From assembly GCA_964526225.1 (NCBI GenBank), contig CAZGLL010000005.1, positions 1-64,000 of the forward strand: a DNA stretch of 64,000 nucleotides. Direction: 5' to 3'. The first letter of the stretch is position 1, and every line of letters begins with the position of its first letter. Made by a program: the position numbers and the translations under genes. The notes beneath the pieces are model-generated. The model ran no database searches. It was given only the letters and a program-made list of their open reading frames with translations, and was not told where the DNA came from. The stretch comes from DRYM01 sp964526225 (GTDB taxonomy: Archaea > Thermoproteota > Thermoprotei_A > EX4484-217-1). Positions 6,970 through 15,110 of this stretch are shown here, piece after piece.

Positions 6970-7989
6970 TTGTCAGAAGCTGTCAAAGCCAGGGAAGCTA
7001 CAGATATAGTTGTTCTTGCCGAGAATCTTCTTGAAGACCCAGTATTACTTAAAATGCTTGAGGTCATGGCTAATAAGAAAGAAATAAAGCCACTAATACG
7101 TCTTGAAAAAGGCATTGAATATCCCGAATTAAGCAACTTTCCTGAATGGTCTGAAAAAATAGAGAAACTTATAAGTCTAGAGTTTGTTGAAAGGAAAATA
7201 ATTGATAGAGTTATTGAATGTCCCTACTGTAACAAGATCCACGTAGGCACTAGATTTAAGTGTCCTTCATGTAATTCAATAAACATAGTTAGAACCAACA
7301 TAATACAACATATAACATGCGGTTATGTAGACACTGAAATAAGGTTTAAGAGACTTGAGAAAGGTAAGGAAGTTCTTATTTGTCCTAATTGTAAGATTAA
7401 ATTAAGAGAAATCGATGTAGACTACAAAATATTAGGAGAAATATTTGAATGCATAAACTGTGGACGTAGAGTGGACAGACCTAAAATAGAGTTCATATGT
7501 AGAAATTGTAATACATCATTCGACATTCTAACTGCTAACTACAAACCAGTGCACATGTTTAAAATAACTGGAAAAGGCGTTAAACTTATTTCATCCGGAG
7601 ACCTTATGAGAACCCTCATATTCGTGTCTCTAAGGAAAGCAGGATACGAAGCTGAAGCAAACGTAGAACTTAAAGGAATTTCAGGTGTTAACCATAGATT
7701 CGACATTGTAATTAAGAAGAATGGATCACCGGTAATAAGCATAGATTATAGGCCTTCATCATGTGATGAAGCAGGGGTTACAGATTTATTAGCTCACATA
7801 GCTAAACAAATGGACTTCCAAGGCATACAGTACATTTACGTTTCAAACAGAATTTCCGAGAATGCCGTAAGAATAGCTTCTAGGCAAGGTATAAATCTAG
7901 TTTATGGTGGAAACATGGAGGAAATACTAAGTAATGTTTTAAATACCGTAAAGAATATTACATCTGAAATTAGCTCTAAAACGCCGTGA
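6970..7989 (+). CDS. TackOD1-type zinc-ribbon protein with a C-terminal restriction-nuclease-like domain
   Basis: The protein is 339 residues from a TTG start preceded by AGGTG. Residues about 75-195 match TackOD1 (thaumarchaeal output domain 1): CPYCNKIHVGTRFKCPSC, IIQHITCGYVDTEIRF, ICPNCKIKLREIDVDYK, CINCGRRVDRP, CRNCNTSFD. This gives five CxxC knuckles, enough for at least two zinc sites. The C-terminal 130 residues have the layout of a PD-(D/E)xK fold (HRFDIVIKKNGSPVISIDYR, then LLAHIAKQMDFQGIQYIYVSN), but the catalytic D-x-K appears as D-Y-R, so it may be inactive. It overlaps the convergent pilus gene by 14 bases. A signal-output role is inference. Confidence 0.7.
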   Translation: MSEAVKAREATDIVVLAENLLEDPVLLKMLEVMANKKEIKPLIRLEKGIEYPELSNFPEWSEKIEKLISLEFVERKIIDRVIECPYCNKIHVGTRFKCPSCNSINIVRTNIIQHITCGYVDTEIRFKRLEKGKEVLICPNCKIKLREIDVDYKILGEIFECINCGRRVDRPKIEFICRNCNTSFDILTANYKPVHMFKITGKGVKLISSGDLMRTLIFVSLRKAGYEAEANVELKGISGVNHRFDIVIKKNGSPVISIDYRPSSCDEAGVTDLLAHIAKQMDFQGIQYIYVSNRISENAVRIASRQGINLVYGGNMEEILSNVLNTVKNITSEISSKTP

Positions 7990-8920
7990 TACTAAGCATA
8001 AATTGGACAATATTATCAACAAACGTGTAAAAGAGCATAACTATTGTTAATAATACGGCCATATGTATAAGCCCTTCGACAGCATATCCTGATCTTATTT
8101 TCCCTACAGCAATACTTGATGGTATAGTTATAAATATTGTTGTATAGTAAAGTACTCCTTTAAGTTGGTTAGGACTAAGAAACGAGGTTGCGAATGCTTC
8201 TGCAGCTTCTCTGCGAGATGTTTCGTAAAGAGCAGTATTGAAGAATAGAAGGAATGCTGAAGAAACGAGAAATATCAGTATTGCAGCGTAAATTATTGAA
8301 ACATAAACTTTCATGTTACGCTTCCTTTCCTCTTCAAAAGCTTGAAGTCTTGATGCATGCATTGACGCTTCCGTTAAAACCTGAGCAGCTCTACCACCGC
8401 TTTCATGAGCTTCAGATATTGTTTCAATAAATCTACGTGTTATTATTGTTTGATCCTTAAATGTTTCACTTAAAGCTTTTGAAACATCATCACCTAAGGT
8501 TATTCTAACAAGAGCTTTCTCTAGTAGTTCATTTAGAGGTCCTAAATCTTTTTCGAGCTCTATTTCTAACGCTTTAGGTACTGTATGTCCCGCTCTAACA
8601 AGCCCTGCTAAATCATATAGTAACATCGGCATTAATGTTTCGACACGCTTCTTTCTTCTGAAAACCATGAATTTATATACAGCATAGGGTGTTATGAAAA
8701 TCAATATGGAAATAACTATGAGATTTATGAAATTAACATCATAAGGTAAAATTATAGGTATAGGACCAGGTATTATCAGCGTCTCTATGTTCTTTAAAAT
8801 ATTGAAAACAAACAACACCAACGTTAAAAGCATTAAAGAAGCTATTGATGATGAAAGCAAGATTATAAATTCCTTCGATATTCTTTCTGCTTTAATTATC
8901 TTTTCTATTCTTCTAAACAT
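7976..8920 (-). CDS. GspF/TadC-like type IV pilus assembly membrane protein (second copy)
   Basis: Archaeal GspF-family platform protein, about 314 residues from the ATG at 8920. GAGGTTACA upstream also fits a GTG at 8926. There are membrane segments near residues 15-45, 60-80, 215-240 and 260-310. Between them lies the conserved cytoplasmic block RKKRVETLMPMLLYDLAGLVRAG, a GDDVSKALSETF segment and SEAHESGGRAAQVLTEA. Such proteins are the inner-membrane platform on which the secretion ATPase acts. It follows a paralogue at 8937-9821 with only 16 bases between. The pairing of two GspF-like proteins with one ATPase is the archaeal TadA-TadB-TadC arrangement. Confidence 0.8.
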   Translation of the reverse strand: MFRRIEKIIKAERISKEFIILLSSSIASLMLLTLVLFVFNILKNIETLIIPGPIPIILPYDVNFINLIVISILIFITPYAVYKFMVFRRKKRVETLMPMLLYDLAGLVRAGHTVPKALEIELEKDLGPLNELLEKALVRITLGDDVSKALSETFKDQTIITRRFIETISEAHESGGRAAQVLTEASMHASRLQAFEEERKRNMKVYVSIIYAAILIFLVSSAFLLFFNTALYETSRREAAEAFATSFLSPNQLKGVLYYTTIFITIPSSIAVGKIRSGYAVEGLIHMAVLLTIVMLFYTFVDNIVQFMLSITAF

Positions 8921-8936
8921 TTTCACTGTAACCTCG

Positions 8937-9821
8937 CTACGCTGAAATTTTCGACACCAAAGAGTCAATCATTATCACAATGATCATAGCTATCGATGGG
9001 GTTATTATAAAATGTATTAGAAATAGTAGTTGCAAGGGACTTATTGGTAAAACATGTTCGCCGAGCGAAGCCATTATTGAAAGCATTATTGTTAAAACTA
9101 GGGGCATAACGACGACAAGGCTTATGAAGAGTTCCATAAATACTGAAAGTGAATTAAGAACTTCTCGCATCTTAGCCTCTCGTGCTCTTAAAATATTAAT
9201 TAGTTCTTGCTCTAAAAACTCACTTAAACCTTTGCCTGTTTCGACTATTCCGGCTAAGCTTGTAAGGAGAGACGAATAAATTGTTGTTGGAGTATTTTTC
9301 GCTTCTTCAAGAAGCATTTTAGCTGTATCCATGCCTAAAATAGATGTTTTCCTTAGCATTCGTGTAGCGTCCTCCTTAATTCCAAAAAGCTCTCCTTTCT
9401 CGGCTAATCTAGCAAGTATGCTTTCGATGTTTCTTCCAGCATAGGAAAGAATGGACATATACGAAATTATATATGGTAATCTTGTTTCTAAAGCTTCAAG
9501 CTTACTTTTAGCCTTAAAAACAGGGAAGTAAACCATTAATGAAAGCGTAATTGCGGAAAATGTAAAAGACAGTACCAAAGATGCGATGAAAGAGAATGTA
9601 ATATCTAGTTCTAAAAATAACCAATGCACTATAACAAATAAAGGAAGAGTTACTATAAACACTATGATTGTTGTAAACGAAAGTAATGCTATATATCTTC
9701 TAAGCGACATTTTAATACCTGAATGTACAAGGTAGGGTCCAAGCCAAGAGAAAAACTTTAAAAATCCTTTGAAGACAAAGGTGTTTCTAAGGAGTCCATA
9801 TGCGAAGTGGGATATTCCCAC
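8937..9821 (-). CDS. GspF/TadB-like type IV pilus assembly membrane protein (first copy)
   Basis: A 294-residue protein starting at GTG 9821, two bases after the ATPase stop, with AAGGGTG upstream. Membrane segments are visible near residues 45-75, 80-105, 210-240 and 255-285. The cytoplasmic stretch LEALETRLPYIISYMSIL with the glycines of SYAGRNIESIL and ETGKGLSEFLEQEL is typical of GspF/TadB platform proteins. It should form a heteromeric platform with the downstream paralogue. No pilin or prepilin peptidase gene is visible nearby. Confidence 0.8.
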   Translation of the reverse strand: MGISHFAYGLLRNTFVFKGFLKFFSWLGPYLVHSGIKMSLRRYIALLSFTTIIVFIVTLPLFVIVHWLFLELDITFSFIASLVLSFTFSAITLSLMVYFPVFKAKSKLEALETRLPYIISYMSILSYAGRNIESILARLAEKGELFGIKEDATRMLRKTSILGMDTAKMLLEEAKNTPTTIYSSLLTSLAGIVETGKGLSEFLEQELINILRAREAKMREVLNSLSVFMELFISLVVVMPLVLTIMLSIMASLGEHVLPISPLQLLFLIHFIITPSIAMIIVIMIDSLVSKISA

Positions 9822-9823
9822 GA

Positions 9824-11428
9824 CTAAAGCACCCTTCTTTCAACAACGGATTCAGCTTCTCTATAGACTTCCTCTGGGTCTCTATAGTAACTTCTTAGAA
9901 CTTCAGCTACCTCTGAAAAAGTCGTTTTATTAGTTATTTTCATCCATTCTAAAACTGTCTTTCTACGTTCAAAGTCTTTATAAACTTCACTTAATGGTAT
10001 TCCTCTATTCGCAGCTATATGTTCGAAAGCAAAAATTCTTCCTGAGAACTTCCAAGAGTCAGTTAATGGATCCCAAGTATAAACTTCACTAAGCATTATT
10101 TCCTTAGTTGACGGGTTAATACCTACAGTTTCAACAATTCTAAGAACTCTTCTTTTAAGTTCTTCTTCGCCTCTAACCCTAACTCTACCCATGTGAATGA
10201 AGGTTTTAATGAGCGGTATAAGTATTCTAGGAATATTCATAGGTTCGTTTTCTAATCTTGAAATAACCGCTTGAACGCTTTCACCGTGTATTGTAGTGAG
10301 CCCTCCATGACCTACAGCCAATGCTTGGAAGAAAGTATAAGCTTCCCTTCCTCTAATTTCCCCTACAATAATGTACTCAGGTCTTTGTCTTAACGCACTC
10401 TTCAAGAGTTCAAAAAGTGTGATATCTTGTACACCGGGTTCGAAGCTTGGTCTTACCGTCATTGGAACCCAGTTTTCATGCGCTAACCTTATCTCAGGAG
10501 TTTCTTCAATTGTAACTATTTTTGCTTCGGGCCTAATCATCATAGCTATAGCGTTAAGAAGCGTTGTTTTTCCGGAGGCCATTTGTCCGAGAACCATTAG
10601 ACTCATGACATTATCTAGAAGTAACCACAGATATGCGGCCATATCTACGCTTAAGGTGTTAAATTTAAGTAAATCAACTATAGTGTATGGTTCTACACTA
10701 TATTTCCTAATGGTAAATGTACTCCCTCTTCTAGAAACTTCTTTTAATGTTAAATGAACTCTAAATCCTTCAGGCGGAAGAGGGCCTTCAACAATGGGTC
10801 TAGCATACGTTATGCTTTGACCTGCACGAAAAGCCAGTCTCCTAATGAAGCTTTCGAGTTCATCTGGATCTTTGAAAATAACGTTTGTAGGCATCCATTC
10901 GAAATCTCTATGAAATACATACACTGGTATATTGTAGCCGTCGCAAACTATGTCCTCAACATACGGGTCCCTATAAATAGGATCTATTTTGCCGTAACCT
11001 ATCAAATCTCTTATCAGATAATACTTGATTTTATCAAGTGATTGCTTAGTAAGGTTTATCCGATAACTTCTAACCAATGAGTTTATAGATTTACTGAGAG
11101 ACTTTACCGCTTCTTCATAATTTCTAAGAACGCCTACAGGTATTCTAACTTCCTCAAGTATAAGTTCTTTAAGATCGTTCAAAACCGTTTTCTCATTAGC
11201 CGTTAAGAATGGTTCGAGAACATGATATCTTAAGATGCCTTTTTTATCGGTAAATATCATAATATACGCGTAAGGAGGATTTACCGAGTAAACATTTTTA
11301 ACAATAACTTTTCTCCGCTCTATAACTGTTTTTTCATGAACAAAATTTGAAGTCGTAACTACCTTCTTACTTTTCGCTACTACAGTATTATTGTTATTTC
11401 TCCTAAATATTCTATCTATTATTCCCAA
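9824..11428 (-). CDS. Type II/IV secretion system ATPase (TadA/ArlI-like)
   Basis: The 534-residue ATPase powers assembly of an archaeal type IV pilus-like structure. Walker A is GQMASGKTTLLN (about residue 280). The Asp box EETPEIRL, Walker B RPEYIIVGEIRGREA and the His box GHGGLTTIHGES follow in the order of the family. The N-terminal domain has the LIRDLIGYGKIDPIYRDPYVEDI pattern of GspE/TadA/ArlI proteins. It is co-transcribed with two GspF-like genes downstream, and a FlaH-like gene lies 76 bases upstream. Without ArlB, ArlF or ArlG genes, a pilus or adhesion filament is more likely than a full archaellum. Confidence 0.9.
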   Translation of the reverse strand: MGIIDRIFRRNNNNTVVAKSKKVVTTSNFVHEKTVIERRKVIVKNVYSVNPPYAYIMIFTDKKGILRYHVLEPFLTANEKTVLNDLKELILEEVRIPVGVLRNYEEAVKSLSKSINSLVRSYRINLTKQSLDKIKYYLIRDLIGYGKIDPIYRDPYVEDIVCDGYNIPVYVFHRDFEWMPTNVIFKDPDELESFIRRLAFRAGQSITYARPIVEGPLPPEGFRVHLTLKEVSRRGSTFTIRKYSVEPYTIVDLLKFNTLSVDMAAYLWLLLDNVMSLMVLGQMASGKTTLLNAIAMMIRPEAKIVTIEETPEIRLAHENWVPMTVRPSFEPGVQDITLFELLKSALRQRPEYIIVGEIRGREAYTFFQALAVGHGGLTTIHGESVQAVISRLENEPMNIPRILIPLIKTFIHMGRVRVRGEEELKRRVLRIVETVGINPSTKEIMLSEVYTWDPLTDSWKFSGRIFAFEHIAANRGIPLSEVYKDFERRKTVLEWMKITNKTTFSEVAEVLRSYYRDPEEVYREAESVVERRVL

Positions 11429-11503
11429 TATATTCTCCTACCATTTGCTATTCTACTCACATATTTCACAAATGAATACTTAAAATTTTATTGGCTTTAA
11501 TAA

Positions 11504-12154
11504 CTAAGAGGGTATTTTCTGAAGTCTTTCTATTCTTACGCCTAATGCCCCTACACTATATGTTAGTACTATCGCGTTTTTAGGCATTGTTTTATGCTTT
11601 ACAAGTTTCATAACATATTTCGGCTCATCAGATACTATTTCTAAGCTGAGTTTAATTACTATGTTTGCTACTTTCTCTGCTACAGCTAAACCCTCTTTAT
11701 CTAAGAGGTTAGGTGTTATAGCTAATAACAATGCTAAATTGTTGTTTTTAAGAGTATTCTTAATGAATGCTAACTCTTTAGGACTAAACCTTATTCTAGC
11801 TGATGTTGCATCTACCAACAGAACAGTCTTTTCGCTTTCGTTCATTATTTGCTTTACAATGGATTCGAAAGAATCAGCCCTAATATATTTCCATAGGCCT
11901 TTATACATTAAGGATTCTATGTCTAAACCTACATTAGCCGAAGCTTCTAAGTATTCATCATAATCATCAAGCATTACAATATAGGTTATCTTTAATCCGT
12001 AATCTCTTGCTATGGTCAGACCCACCCTATGCAGTAGAAGGTACGGGTATGTTTCAATATCTCCTTCTATGAGAACCAAATATCCTAACTTAATGGTTCC
12101 TATGCGCTCATCTAATGTAGGAATGCCTAGTCTAAAAGCTGTCTCAGTTTGCAT
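11504..12154 (-). CDS. RecA/KaiC-fold protein, ArlH(FlaH)-like, without Walker A motif
   Basis: The 216-residue protein follows the KaiC/ArlH plan: FRLGIPTLDERIGTIKLGYLVLIEGD at the start, IARDYGLKITYIVMLDD, a Walker B-like KTVLLVDATSARIRFSP and the late IVIKLSLEI strand. However, the P-loop position reads EGDIETYPYLL instead of G-x4-GKT, so ATP binding in the usual way is unlikely. ArlH normally docks on the ArlI ATPase and regulates it in its ATP-bound state. Being directly upstream of the secretion ATPase, this protein may be a non-hydrolysing regulator of it; that is inference. Confidence 0.65.
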   Translation of the reverse strand: MQTETAFRLGIPTLDERIGTIKLGYLVLIEGDIETYPYLLLHRVGLTIARDYGLKITYIVMLDDYDEYLEASANVGLDIESLMYKGLWKYIRADSFESIVKQIMNESEKTVLLVDATSARIRFSPKELAFIKNTLKNNNLALLLAITPNLLDKEGLAVAEKVANIVIKLSLEIVSDEPKYVMKLVKHKTMPKNAIVLTYSVGALGVRIERLQKIPS

Positions 12155-12258
12155 ATTTCACTTCACTATTTCTTTAACTAGGGAATCTAAAGTATTTAAA
12201 TATTATAAAAAATGTCTGTTGCTTTTCTTACTAAACTCATCGCGTTGAACTTAACTAG

Positions 12259-12537
12259 CTAAGCCTTCTTTAGTAAACTTACTTTAACAAGTTCGTTAAT
12301 TATTAGTTTTACTGGTTCCTCTAGTTCGCTTTGTTCAAGACCTGTTGATTTCGCTATTTTATCTATGATTTCGTTTACAGTTAATTCGCCATCACATAGG
12401 AGCCATACGTAAAAAGCAGCTGGGTTTAGCGAATAAACATGTTCCTCATTTAACGATACTATGTAACCTTCCTCACTTTTTCCCATAGCAGTACCGTTTC
12501 TTACGAATTTTTCCTCCCCAATATCGCCACTTTGCAT
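12259..12537 (-). CDS. PqqD-like small protein (RRE fold candidate)
   Basis: The start at 12537 (MQSGDIGEEKFVRNG) has AGAGGTTA upstream and lies one base after the ssb stop, so the two are translationally coupled; a longer frame merely overlaps ssb. The 92-residue product has the PqqD pattern: a beta-hairpin EGYIVSLNEEHVYSLNPAAFYVWLLCDGE followed by LTVNEIIDKIAKSTGLE and a final helix VKLIINELVKVSLLKKA. PqqD-type domains bind leader peptides of ribosomal peptides. No precursor peptide or radical SAM maturase is adjacent, so its partner is unknown. Confidence 0.65.
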   Translation of the reverse strand: MQSGDIGEEKFVRNGTAMGKSEEGYIVSLNEEHVYSLNPAAFYVWLLCDGELTVNEIIDKIAKSTGLEQSELEEPVKLIINELVKVSLLKKA

Positions 12538-12538
12538 T

Positions 12539-12985
12539 CTAATAACCTCTACGTTTAGTTCTATAGGAGCTTTTTCGTTTAGGAGAAAATGGTTTCCTAT
12601 AGCCTCCTTCAACCTTAGGTATACTTTCTGGGACTTCATCCTTCGATACAACTTCACTATCCTCTATCTTAACTATTTCACCCTGTTTTCCCACGTTGAG
12701 TTGTGCTTGCCCTTTGAAAGCAGTTACGAACGCGTTCTTTATTTCTAAAGCGTCCCCTTCCTCAACAGTCCCTGCCTTTTTACCCCACAACGTCATTTTT
12801 GTTTTTCCAGTTTCGTCGCCAACAATGGCTTCCGAAATAATTCTTGAACCTTTTCTTGTTTGTATTATTTTTGGCTTAAATGCTTCTAAAACCCGTACTT
12901 TAAGATCTATATTGTCCATTCCGGGTTTTAGATCTTTTATTTTAACTTCTTTTTTAGACAAATTTTTCCTCTCTTCTTTAACCAT
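12539..12985 (-). CDS. ssb: Single-stranded DNA-binding protein, crenarchaeal OB-fold type
   Basis: The 148-residue protein has one OB fold (about residues 15-105): KIKDLKPGMDNIDLKVRVLEA, RKGSRIISEAIVGDETGKTK, TLWGKKAGTVEEGDALEI and FVTAFKGQAQLNVGK. This is very close in pattern to Sulfolobus SSB. The C-terminal tail is flexible and basic (KPFSPKRKSSYRTKRRGY), whereas Sulfolobus SSB has an acidic end. A TTG at residue 9 (12961) preceded by GAGAGG is an alternative start. A 25-base perfect palindrome lies just upstream. It protects single-stranded DNA in replication and repair. Confidence 0.85.
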   Translation of the reverse strand: MVKEERKNLSKKEVKIKDLKPGMDNIDLKVRVLEAFKPKIIQTRKGSRIISEAIVGDETGKTKMTLWGKKAGTVEEGDALEIKNAFVTAFKGQAQLNVGKQGEIVKIEDSEVVSKDEVPESIPKVEGGYRKPFSPKRKSSYRTKRRGY

Positions 12986-12990
12986 TTTTT

Positions 12991-13015
12991 AGCCAGCAAG
13001 AATTTCTTGCTGGCT
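12991..13015. promoter_or_regulatory. Perfect 25-base palindrome in front of ssb
   Basis: Arms AGCCAGCAAGAA and TTCTTGCTGGCT are separated by a single T and match perfectly over 12 bases. It lies six bases before the ssb ATG and downstream of a TATA-like TTAAATAC (minus strand). It could be an operator, a 5'-UTR hairpin or the terminator of the upstream MgtC-family gene. Its place against the ssb start favours control of ssb. Confidence 0.5.
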
Positions 13016-13061
13016 TTCTTGCTCTACCCTTCTCTTCTATAAGTATTTAAGAGTTTCTCCA

Positions 13062-14435
13062 CTACATTACAGCTATATAGGCTCCAGCTAATTCAACAGG
13101 TAATGCTATGAGTAGCAGTTGCCAAACTATTTTCTTGAGAATTATCTTTTTAGCTCCAGCTACATGAGCGAAAAGCAGCTTATTCAATATAGCTGAGCCT
13201 GTTGCAAGAAGCGCTGAAGCTAAAGCTATATTTATTGTTATTTTACCTACGGAAACTAGTGAAAAAACTGTGAAAATCAATGCTTCTGCGCTAACAAGTC
13301 CCCCGAAAATAGACGAAAACAAAACCCCTAACTCGCCAAAACTCAACGTTATATACGTTGTCGCTACGAGCATTGCTACAAATACTAGGAGGGCTTTGAG
13401 CGCAACTGAATAGCTTATTGGTTTCTCAAGCGCTGGAAGCTTAAACTTCCTAGACTCCATGCTTATAGAAACTATCGAAAGTTTCGTTAGGAAATAACCC
13501 GCTAATGCGGAAACAATGTAAGACGTTATAAAAACCATGAACACATACATGCTTGTCGCATTAGCACCTATAGTTATTAGAACCATAATTAAAGCTAACA
13601 CGATATTTCTAAAAACCATGGCCGCTGTCGCTGTTATAATGTTTCCTACAGCAATGTTCTCATGTAGATTCATTGAGTTCACCAATTTTACGATGCTAAC
13701 AACTGCTGCTTCACTATTTACGAGACCTCCGAAGAATGAAAAGTATTGAATAGCTTGAGGACCCTTAATTTTTACTAGAAAATATCCTATGAATGAGAAA
13801 ATCAAAATTACCACAAAGAACACATAGAGTGTTTTAAAGTTTATTACATGAAATATTGGATCGTAAACGTCTCTTACGAAGAAAGGTCCAAAAAGGAAAA
13901 CTATTATCCCTATTTCGAGTGCTGAAAGGAATTCCTCATAAGTTATAAACTTTATTAGCGCTTCAATCCTAAGCTTTATTGCCAACATAAAGGTTATAAA
14001 TACTGAAGCAGCAATAGCTTCAATAAATCTACCTAAACCCACAAGTAAACCTAGCGTAAAGCTAAGCATTAAAGCAATAGGGGTTGTAACACCACTATCT
14101 TTAATTACGAACAACCTATACGTTTCGTAAAGAAGTATTAGTGTCACAGCGTAAAAAGCTAGCAAAATAGAAACTATCATGAATTCTTCATGACCCAACA
14201 TGCTAACTATAGGCGGTATAGTTATAACAAAACTTCCAAGCATACTTATGAAACCGAAACTGCGAGCTCCAGGAGGAATACCCGATTCCCCTTCCTCCTT
14301 GAGCAGAGAACTTCTAGCCTTTTCCCTCTCTAAACCTATTAAAGCTCCAACAAAGAAACTAAGAACAATCTTGATTAGCAACTGCAACTGCTCCGAATTT
14401 GCAAATGCCTCATACACCTCAATACCCGCTTGCAT
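13062..14435 (-). CDS. MgtC/SapB-family membrane protein with DUF4010 domain
   Basis: A 457-residue polytopic membrane protein. Residues about 20-110 match the MgtC N-terminal domain: SFFVGALIGLEREKAR and GARSFGFISMLGSFVI. The rest (about residues 190-450) matches DUF4010, with many hydrophobic helices and the FFGGLVNSEAAVVSIVKL motif, repeated later as IFGGLVSAEALIFTVFSL. The repeat indicates an internal duplication. MgtC proteins are linked to Mg2+ limitation and membrane potential, but the transport role of this fusion is unproven. The gene stands between ssb and a divergent PF04008 gene. Confidence 0.8.
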   Translation of the reverse strand: MQAGIEVYEAFANSEQLQLLIKIVLSFFVGALIGLEREKARSSLLKEEGESGIPPGARSFGFISMLGSFVITIPPIVSMLGHEEFMIVSILLAFYAVTLILLYETYRLFVIKDSGVTTPIALMLSFTLGLLVGLGRFIEAIAASVFITFMLAIKLRIEALIKFITYEEFLSALEIGIIVFLFGPFFVRDVYDPIFHVINFKTLYVFFVVILIFSFIGYFLVKIKGPQAIQYFSFFGGLVNSEAAVVSIVKLVNSMNLHENIAVGNIITATAAMVFRNIVLALIMVLITIGANATSMYVFMVFITSYIVSALAGYFLTKLSIVSISMESRKFKLPALEKPISYSVALKALLVFVAMLVATTYITLSFGELGVLFSSIFGGLVSAEALIFTVFSLVSVGKITINIALASALLATGSAILNKLLFAHVAGAKKIILKKIVWQLLLIALPVELAGAYIAVM

Positions 14436-14532
14436 TTTAATATCACTATCACGTTTCTAGTTAAGCACTATTATTCTTAATGTAAGTTATATTTATGAAT
14501 TTTCTATAACTAAAATAACCTTGGGGTTCCCT

Positions 14533-15033
14533 ATGTTATCTGAGAAATTTAAGATAGAAATAATTCAAGTCCCCGTTCCTGAGGGAACTAACGTCATCAT
14601 AGGACAAAGTCATTTCATAAAAACAACGGAGGATATTTATGAAGCTATCGTTAATAGTTGTCCTTCAATAAAATTCGGTCTTGGCTTTTGTGAAGCAAGC
14701 GGCGATAGGCTAGTTAGACATGAAGGTAATGATGAAGAACTTAGAAAATTAGCAGCTGAAACTTGTCTAAAAATAGGTGCAGGACATGTTTTCGTAATTT
14801 ATCTTAGAGGTGGTTGGCCAATAAATATTCTAAATGCTATAAAAAACGTTCCGGAAGTTACAAGAATTTTTGCAGCAACGGCAAATCCCATTCAAGCAAT
14901 AGTTATTGAAACAGAACAGGGTAGGGGATTATTAGGAGTTGTTGACGGTTTCAAACCTGTTGGAATAGAGGATGAAGAGAAAATTAGGGAGAGAAGAGAG
15001 TTTCTAAGGAAAATAGGTTACAAGCTTAAATAA
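14533..15033 (+). CDS. PF04008 family protein (reported as adenosine-specific kinase)
   Basis: The 166-residue protein is almost entirely the PF04008 domain: VPVPEGTNVIIGQSHFIKTTEDIYEAI, the SIKFGLGFCEASG segment, GHVFVIYLRGGWPINILNAIK and IFAATANPIQAIVIE. Family members are described as adenosine-specific kinases on structural grounds. An ATG at 14533 with GGGGTT upstream is preferred; an in-frame TTG at 14521 is the other choice. The high conservation within archaea contrasts with the unclear biological role. The gene is divergent from the MgtC-family gene and convergent to the PhoU-type gene with 77 bases between. Confidence 0.8.
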   Translation: MLSEKFKIEIIQVPVPEGTNVIIGQSHFIKTTEDIYEAIVNSCPSIKFGLGFCEASGDRLVRHEGNDEELRKLAAETCLKIGAGHVFVIYLRGGWPINILNAIKNVPEVTRIFAATANPIQAIVIETEQGRGLLGVVDGFKPVGIEDEEKIRERREFLRKIGYKLK

Positions 15034-15110
15034 ACATGGTTCCTTTTAACCAAAAACTTTCATTCCATAAACTGATTCTTGAATCTAAAATAATGAATTT
15101 TTATCATTGA

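Noticed and set aside
10371..11041. Plus-strand open frames across the secretion ATPase
   Set aside because: Antisense to conserved ATPase motifs, with no ribosome binding site.
12538..12657. Upstream extension of the PqqD-like protein
   Set aside because: The extra 40 codons lie inside ssb in another frame, and a good ribosome binding site precedes the ATG at 12537.
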